From Lachnospiraceae bacterium UBA1251 (GTDB lineage: Bacteria; Bacillota; Clostridia; Lachnospirales; Lachnospiraceae), in contig DBVZ01000078.1 of NCBI GenBank assembly GCA_002308255.1, positions 1-11,123 of the forward strand: a DNA stretch of 11,123 nucleotides. Reading direction: 5' to 3'. The notes under the pieces were generated by a model. It did not search any database and was not told the origin of the DNA. It saw nothing but the letters and a program-made list of their open reading frames with translations. Shown here one piece after another: positions 7,290 to 11,123 of this stretch. Made by a program: the position numbers and the translations under genes. The number at the start of each line of letters is the position of its first letter. The first letter of the stretch is position 1.

Positions 7290-7327
7290 CCCGCTCCGGG
7301 CCTCCAGAACAATCCAGGAATAGCAAC

Positions 7328-8434
7328 GTGAAATCAGCAAAAATCGCCAGGGAATTCAATGTCGATGGCTGGCTTGTCTCGGCGACGTCGCTCAGCCAGG
7401 GCAATGTCAACGATACGTATCTGGTCATCTTCCGTACTGTCTTTTCCGAAGAGAAGATTGTTCTTCAACGCATCAACCGCAATGTCTTTCGCGAACCGGA
7501 AAAGCTTATGGAGAACATGCATACGGTGACCACATATGCGCATGAGCGGCTGATCGCCGAACACGAGAAAAGCGACCGAATCTGGCAGCTGCCACGCGTC
7601 ATCCCTGCAAAGGACGGGCGCGATTTCGTCATCGACAAGGACGGGGAGTACTGGCGCGCAATCACCCGGATCGCCTCGGCGCACTCATACGACTCGGTGC
7701 GCGATGCGGACCATGCCCATGAAGTCGGGGCCGTGCTGGGAAATTTCCACCACATCATCAGCGAATTGCCGGGTGAACGGCTTTACGATACCCTGCCTGG
7801 CTTCCATATCACCCCCAGATATCTGGAACAGCTTGACAAGGTGCTTGAGAATCCGGAGGCCCATGAGCGGCTGAAAAGCTCTCAGGTGGCCGGAAACATC
7901 ATGAAATTCATCGACGCCCGCCGAGATTTCGTCTCCGTCCTGGAGGACGCGAAGGCCAGAGGGGAATTGTCCCTGCGGACTATCCATGGCGACCCGAAGA
8001 CGGCAAACATCATGATTGACGACGCCACCATGAAAGGAACGGCCATCATCGACTTGGATACCGTGAAGCCTGGCCTTGTCCATTATGATTTCGGCGACTG
8101 CCTCCGTTCCTGCTGCAATCCCGCAGGCGAGGAATGCCAGGACATCTCAAAGATCTACTTCGATCTCGACCTATGCCAGGCCCTCGTCCATGGCTACAAG
8201 GAGCAGGCACACGGGTTCATGACCGATGCGGAACGCTACTACCTATATGATTCGGTGAGGCTCATCACATTCGAACTGATGATGCGGTTCTTCAGCGACT
8301 ATCTCGCCGGCGACCGATACTTCAAAGTGCGGTACGATGGGCAGAACCTACTTCGCGCCAGGGTGCAGATGCAGCTCTGCCGAAGCATCGAGGCGCGCGA
8401 ATCGCAAATCCGCCGAACGCTGGCAATCCTCTGA
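7328..8434 (+). CDS. Aminoglycoside-phosphotransferase-family sugar kinase, N-acetylhexosamine-kinase (NahK)-like
   Basis: This 368-residue protein belongs to the APH/choline-kinase-like phosphotransferases (Pfam APH). The N-terminus has the nucleotide-loop pattern GNVNDTYLV (25-33; NahK-type enzymes have GHINDTY) and VLQRIN with NVFREPEKLMEN. The Brenner-type catalytic motif is IHGDPKTANIMID (His220, catalytic Asp222, Asn227), followed by the metal-binding IDLDTVKPG (Asp242, Asp244) and YDFGDCLR. NahK phosphorylates GlcNAc/GalNAc at C1 in host-glycan use; the actual substrate here is unknown. The start is GTG 7328, seven bases after AGGAA (7316-7320), and homology to the family begins almost at once, so the gene is complete. 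Arginine codons are mainly CGN, unlike the genes to its left. It ends before an AT-rich spacer. Confidence 0.85.
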   Translation: MKSAKIAREFNVDGWLVSATSLSQGNVNDTYLVIFRTVFSEEKIVLQRINRNVFREPEKLMENMHTVTTYAHERLIAEHEKSDRIWQLPRVIPAKDGRDFVIDKDGEYWRAITRIASAHSYDSVRDADHAHEVGAVLGNFHHIISELPGERLYDTLPGFHITPRYLEQLDKVLENPEAHERLKSSQVAGNIMKFIDARRDFVSVLEDAKARGELSLRTIHGDPKTANIMIDDATMKGTAIIDLDTVKPGLVHYDFGDCLRSCCNPAGEECQDISKIYFDLDLCQALVHGYKEQAHGFMTDAERYYLYDSVRLITFELMMRFFSDYLAGDRYFKVRYDGQNLLRARVQMQLCRSIEARESQIRRTLAIL

Positions 8435-8500
8435 TCGACGTCAATCACCTGCCCATGGCCTCTTTTTTTCGGTCCATTTTGATTTTTTTACTTTTTCCAC
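8435..8500 (+). other. Spacer with T-run after the kinase gene
   Basis: The region after the kinase stop contains a seven-T run (8463-8469) and other T-rich stretches. The only stem I find just before it is very short (GCC/GGC around CAT, 8451-8459), so an intrinsic terminator is possible but poorly supported. No gene is seen here. Confidence 0.3.
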
Positions 8501-8528
8501 TTGAAAAAAAACATCAGGCGATTATCTT
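8501..8528 (+). promoter_or_regulatory. Probable sigma70-type promoter
   Basis: TTGAAA (8501-8506) and TATCTT (8523-8528) are separated by 16 bases in an AT-rich spacer, about 59 bases before the ATG of the secreted-protein gene. This spacing and position fit a housekeeping promoter driving the secreted protein and the beta-barrel gene. Confidence 0.5.
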
Positions 8529-8586
8529 AATCCCAAGTCTTTTTTAATTCCATGAGTCACTTCATCCATTTTTAGGAGTAAAACAA

Positions 8587-9078
8587 ATGAAAAACGCGAT
8601 TCTGATTGCAATGCTGTTGGTTGTGTTTGTCGGCGGTGCCGCGCTACGGGCTGCCGATTTTTCCGCTGTCGCGGAGAAAAACGGTGAAGACCTTGTCCAG
8701 TATCTGATGGATCTCTCCGAGGATGGCTGGGTTGAGTTGCTCAATGGCCTTGATGAGCAGAAGGGAAACACCCGTCTTCAGGTCAAGGTCCTGAAGGCCG
8801 GCCAGAATGCCCTTAACGCGATGGACAAGGATGCCGCCGCCGCCGTGGCCGCCCGCATCGAATCCGATGTCCCGAGCGTCGGTGTCGGCAATCGTCTGGA
8901 TGGCAGCTATGTGCTGTTCCTGACCCAGGCAACCGCCGCCGCCGCCTTCACCGACCAGATCTACCACGACCCCTTCTTTGTCAAGAGCTTCTTCATCAAG
9001 AATTTCTATGTCCAGGAAGAAGAGCCCGAGCCCGAGCCCTGGCCCATCAGCCAGTCACCCTACATCTTCAGGTGGTAG
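8587..9078 (+). CDS. Small secreted protein of unknown function
   Basis: The 163-residue protein starts at ATG 8587, eight bases after AGGAG (8574-8578). It has a clear signal peptide: Lys2, a hydrophobic core over residues 4-19, and a likely cleavage after Ala22 (ALRA-ADF). No lipobox is present. The mature part has an acidic helical section (about 27-60), an Ala-rich section around DKDAAAAVAARI, an aromatic stretch (FFVKSFFIKNFYV) and a Glu/Pro repeat ending in PEPEPWP, then a C-terminal aromatic FRW. No cysteines remain in the mature chain. I do not recognise a family. It sits 91 bases upstream of the outer-membrane beta-barrel gene with no terminator between, so a periplasmic or envelope partner role is possible. 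Confidence 0.75.
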   Translation: MKNAILIAMLLVVFVGGAALRAADFSAVAEKNGEDLVQYLMDLSEDGWVELLNGLDEQKGNTRLQVKVLKAGQNALNAMDKDAAAAVAARIESDVPSVGVGNRLDGSYVLFLTQATAAAAFTDQIYHDPFFVKSFFIKNFYVQEEEPEPEPWPISQSPYIFRW

Positions 9079-9169
9079 TTCAACGGCGTCATCTCGCACG
9101 GAATAATTAGGAATCTGACATAAACCATGCCGGGGGGACCCGACGAATTTCAGGAAGGTGAAAGGTAAC

Positions 9170-10360
9170 ATGAATTTCTTCAAGAAGATTACGTTGGCCG
9201 CCATCGCGGTCGCCGGGCTTTCTACGACTGCCTGGGCAAACTCCCTGACTCTGGGTGATTATCTCGATGCAGCCGCCCTGCTCATCCCGAACACCAAGAC
9301 CATCACCGGTTTTGCCGAAGTCGGCTACAACAGCAATATCAAGCTCGCCCCCAAGGGCCGCGAGATTGACTCTCTGACGCTTCGCGGCGGAATCCGCCTT
9401 GATGTCGCTCGCAACTATGGCAACGGCATCTATGGCATCAAGGGTTCTGTCTCCTACAAGTACTTCGACCACAAGAACCAGGATCTTGGCGGCTGGGATG
9501 TCAACGTCACGCCGTACATCCTCGGCAATATCGCCGGGATCCAGAACCTGATGTTCCGCGCCAGCCTGGTCAACAACCGTCAGTCGCTCGACCAGACGCG
9601 TCCGCGCTACACCCGCACCCGCACCGCGAACGCTGGCCTGAGCTATGATCTGGCCTTCCATGAGCGCTACGGCATTGCCCTGACCGGTGACTACACCTAC
9701 AAGTACTACCCGCAGCGTGAATTCAAGGACTACAACAAGCACGTGTTCGAATTCGCTGCCGCCCCGTACTATCGCTTCAGCGAAAAGCTGAAAGCCGGTA
9801 TCAAGGTCTCCTATGACGAGACCCATTACGAGCACAACACCATCCATGACGACTCCCATACCCTCACGCTGAACGCCTACGGCGACTATCGCCCGAGCTC
9901 CCTCTTCAGTGTCTATGGCGAAGTCGGTGCTGAGCGCAGGTCCTACGAGGGTGCCGCCCGCGGCACTGGCAATGACGACCTCTGGAAGTACAACAGCCTG
10001 CTCCGTCTGCGCTGGACTGCTAACAAGTACCTGACCACGGACTACACGGTCAAGTATGCCCAGGATGATACCTACGCCGCCCGTGGCGCGCAGAACAAGT
10101 TCGACACGAATCTGAGCGTGACCTATGCGCCCACTGCGAAGTGGAGCATTGGACAGATTGTCGGTTGCGAAGTCCAGGATGAGAAGGCCAACAACTACGA
10201 TACGCTGGAGCTCTACTACAATGCCATTGTTTCGTATAAGTTCAACAAGAACCTGACGGCCTACGCCACCTACGACTACCACAACATCCAGTACAAGTAC
10301 ACTGATTCGCTTGACTACTACGTCAACGAAGTCATCTTCGGCATCAGCTATACCTACTAA
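9170..10360 (+). CDS. Predicted outer-membrane beta-barrel protein of an exopolysaccharide locus
   Basis: The 396-residue protein begins with a signal peptide (two lysines, hydrophobic core, cleavage AWA-N after residue 23). The rest is a run of alternating aromatic/polar strands such as GLSYDLAFHERYGIAL, rich in Tyr and Asn with short turns, and it ends FGISYTY, with the terminal aromatic residue expected of a barrel assembly signal. This indicates an outer membrane. It most resembles putative beta-barrel porin 2-type proteins that accompany exopolysaccharide genes; the family call is by eye. ATG 9170 is chosen because it starts at the signal peptide, with AAAGG just before it. GTG 9158 would add four residues (MKGN) and sits on the AGGAAGG. 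A Wza-like gene follows after two terminators. Confidence 0.8.
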   Translation: MNFFKKITLAAIAVAGLSTTAWANSLTLGDYLDAAALLIPNTKTITGFAEVGYNSNIKLAPKGREIDSLTLRGGIRLDVARNYGNGIYGIKGSVSYKYFDHKNQDLGGWDVNVTPYILGNIAGIQNLMFRASLVNNRQSLDQTRPRYTRTRTANAGLSYDLAFHERYGIALTGDYTYKYYPQREFKDYNKHVFEFAAAPYYRFSEKLKAGIKVSYDETHYEHNTIHDDSHTLTLNAYGDYRPSSLFSVYGEVGAERRSYEGAARGTGNDDLWKYNSLLRLRWTANKYLTTDYTVKYAQDDTYAARGAQNKFDTNLSVTYAPTAKWSIGQIVGCEVQDEKANNYDTLELYYNAIVSYKFNKNLTAYATYDYHNIQYKYTDSLDYYVNEVIFGISYTY

Positions 10361-10382
10361 GTCTGGTTGAATGACCGAGTGC

Positions 10383-10426
10383 CCGTCTGTCCGGTTTTCC
10401 CGGGCAGACGGTTGCGTTTTTGTTTT
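10383..10426 (+). terminator. Strong intrinsic terminator after the beta-barrel gene
   Basis: A 12-base-pair stem (10383-10394 with 10400-10411, including one G-T pair) encloses a five-base TTTTC loop and is followed by a T-rich tract (10412-10426). It lies 22 bases after the beta-barrel stop codon and should end that transcript. Confidence 0.85.
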
Positions 10427-10436
10427 CGACTGTGAG

Positions 10437-10471
10437 AAAAGGAAGCCCGCGAACCAGGTTTCCTTTTTTTT
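10437..10471 (+). terminator. Second intrinsic terminator in tandem
   Basis: AAAAGGAAGCC (10437-10447) pairs with GGTTTCCTTTT (10457-10467), including one G-T pair, around a nine-base loop, with an eight-T run at 10464-10471. The A-rich left arm means it could also terminate transcription from the opposite strand. Two terminators in a row insulate the next gene. Confidence 0.75.
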
Positions 10472-10548
10472 CAGGTGCCGATGGAGTTCTATCAGCCTGT
10501 CTGATCGGTTATCCGATATTGGGCGGGCAATGGGAGTGGTGAGAAACG

Positions 10549-11123
10549 ATGAGATATTGGCTGACGGCCGCTTGTGTGTTCCTTGGCCTTGTGGCCTTTG
10601 GACTTGAATTGGAAGATGATTGGAAGGCCTCTACTCTTCGCCCGGGCGATGTCTTGGCAGTTAATGTCTTTCGTGTAGCTGAGTTCAGCAAGATGGTCCA
10701 GATTGAGGAGGATGGCAAATTCGTCTATCCCCTTTGCGGCGAGATCCAGGCGGCCGGGCTGACAGCCCGTACCGTCGCGAAGGAGCTTGAGCGACTGTTG
10801 TCGAAGCAGATTGCGGAGCCCGTGGTTGATGTCTATGTTGAGAGATGGGCCCCGCGCACGGTCTATATTCTTGGCGAGGTCAAATCCAGCATGTCGATGG
10901 AGCTTCCCAATTATGGGCGCGTCACGGCATTGCAGGCCATCAGCGCAGCTGGCGGCTTTCTTGAGACGGCCGATTTGAACAATGTCTCTGTCCTCCGCCG
11001 CAATCCAGAGAATGAGAAGGAGCTTTTGCGCATCAAGATTGATGTGACGGCCCTTGCCTCGAAGAATAGTGGCGGGGATGATTTCCTTCTTCGTCCCGAG
11101 GACACGCTGATTGTGCCGAAGGC
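10549..11123 (+). CDS. Polysaccharide export protein, Wza-like (3' end outside window)
   Basis: The frame stays open from ATG 10549 to the window end, giving 191 codons plus two bases. An in-frame TGA at 10540-10542 fixes the upstream limit. GGTGAG at 10538-10543 is a likely ribosome site. The N-terminus has a short hydrophobic segment (about 4-18), probably a signal peptide; Cys9 is inside it and does not form a normal lipobox. LRPGDVLAVNVFRVAEFS (30-47) opens a Poly_export domain (to about 100). VYILGEVK (105-112) through ALQAISAAGGF and LRPEDTLIVPK is an SLBB domain. Such proteins form the outer-membrane/periplasmic exit channel for capsule or exopolysaccharide. After two terminators it needs its own promoter, which I could not locate clearly. 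The family call is firm. Confidence 0.88.
   Translation, partial: MRYWLTAACVFLGLVAFGLELEDDWKASTLRPGDVLAVNVFRVAEFSKMVQIEEDGKFVYPLCGEIQAAGLTARTVAKELERLLSKQIAEPVVDVYVERWAPRTVYILGEVKSSMSMELPNYGRVTALQAISAAGGFLETADLNNVSVLRRNPENEKELLRIKIDVTALASKNSGGDDFLLRPEDTLIVPK

Noticed and set aside
7352..7357. GAATTC site near the junction as a cloning scar
   Set aside because: It lies within the kinase N-terminus, and family similarity continues smoothly across it.
9131..9142. Small CGGG/CCCG stem before the barrel gene as a terminator
   Set aside because: It has only four base pairs and no T run.
9107..10282. Long open frame of 391 codons on the minus strand under the beta-barrel gene
   Set aside because: It is antisense to a clear signal-peptide barrel gene, is abnormally Val/Gly-rich, and is explained by the strong codon bias of the + strand gene.
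10371..10607. 78-codon + strand frame over the terminators
   Set aside because: It covers both hairpins and overlaps the start of the Wza-like gene in another frame; no ribosome site is present.

Overview
The window reads as two unlike pieces of bacterial DNA joined at about 7253-7327, with all genes on the + strand. The left 7.25 kb looks like a Gram-positive Clostridia genome, most likely Lachnospiraceae-like. It carries the 3' end of an archaeal/eukaryote-type prolyl-tRNA synthetase, a nicotinate phosphoribosyltransferase broken by an in-frame TAA, a 53-residue conserved-looking small protein, a zinc-ribbon/TPR membrane protein, then murB, rapZ, whiA, a Crh-like HPr without the phosphorylatable histidine, and a two-helix membrane protein that resembles an inactive SipW/archaeal-type signal peptidase. 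From 2135 on these genes are packed with overlaps or short gaps and good Shine-Dalgarno sites, as in one long operon covering envelope synthesis (murB), its regulation (rapZ, whiA) and carbon-regulation proteins (HPr-like).

The right 3.8 kb looks Gram-negative. It has a sugar kinase of the aminoglycoside-phosphotransferase/NahK type with a GTG start, an AT-rich spacer with a probable promoter, a small secreted protein of unknown function, a predicted outer-membrane beta-barrel, a pair of strong intrinsic terminators, and the first 191 codons of a Wza-like polysaccharide export protein that runs off the window. The last three genes suggest the start of an exopolysaccharide secretion locus. Arginine codons also change: AGA/AGG are common on the left, while CGC/CGT dominate on the right. 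The right part could come from Lentisphaerae/Verrucomicrobia-type or another diderm bacterium, but the sequence alone does not settle this.

The simplest reading is a chimeric metagenomic contig or clone; lateral transfer into a diderm genome is less likely because the left block is core chromosome. I see no mobile element, CRISPR array, tRNA or rRNA. I do not see a clear new system. The items most worth a second look are the junction, the nonsense codon in the phosphoribosyltransferase gene, the pseudo-signal-peptidase protein with its polyacidic tail, and the unknown secreted protein next to the beta-barrel.
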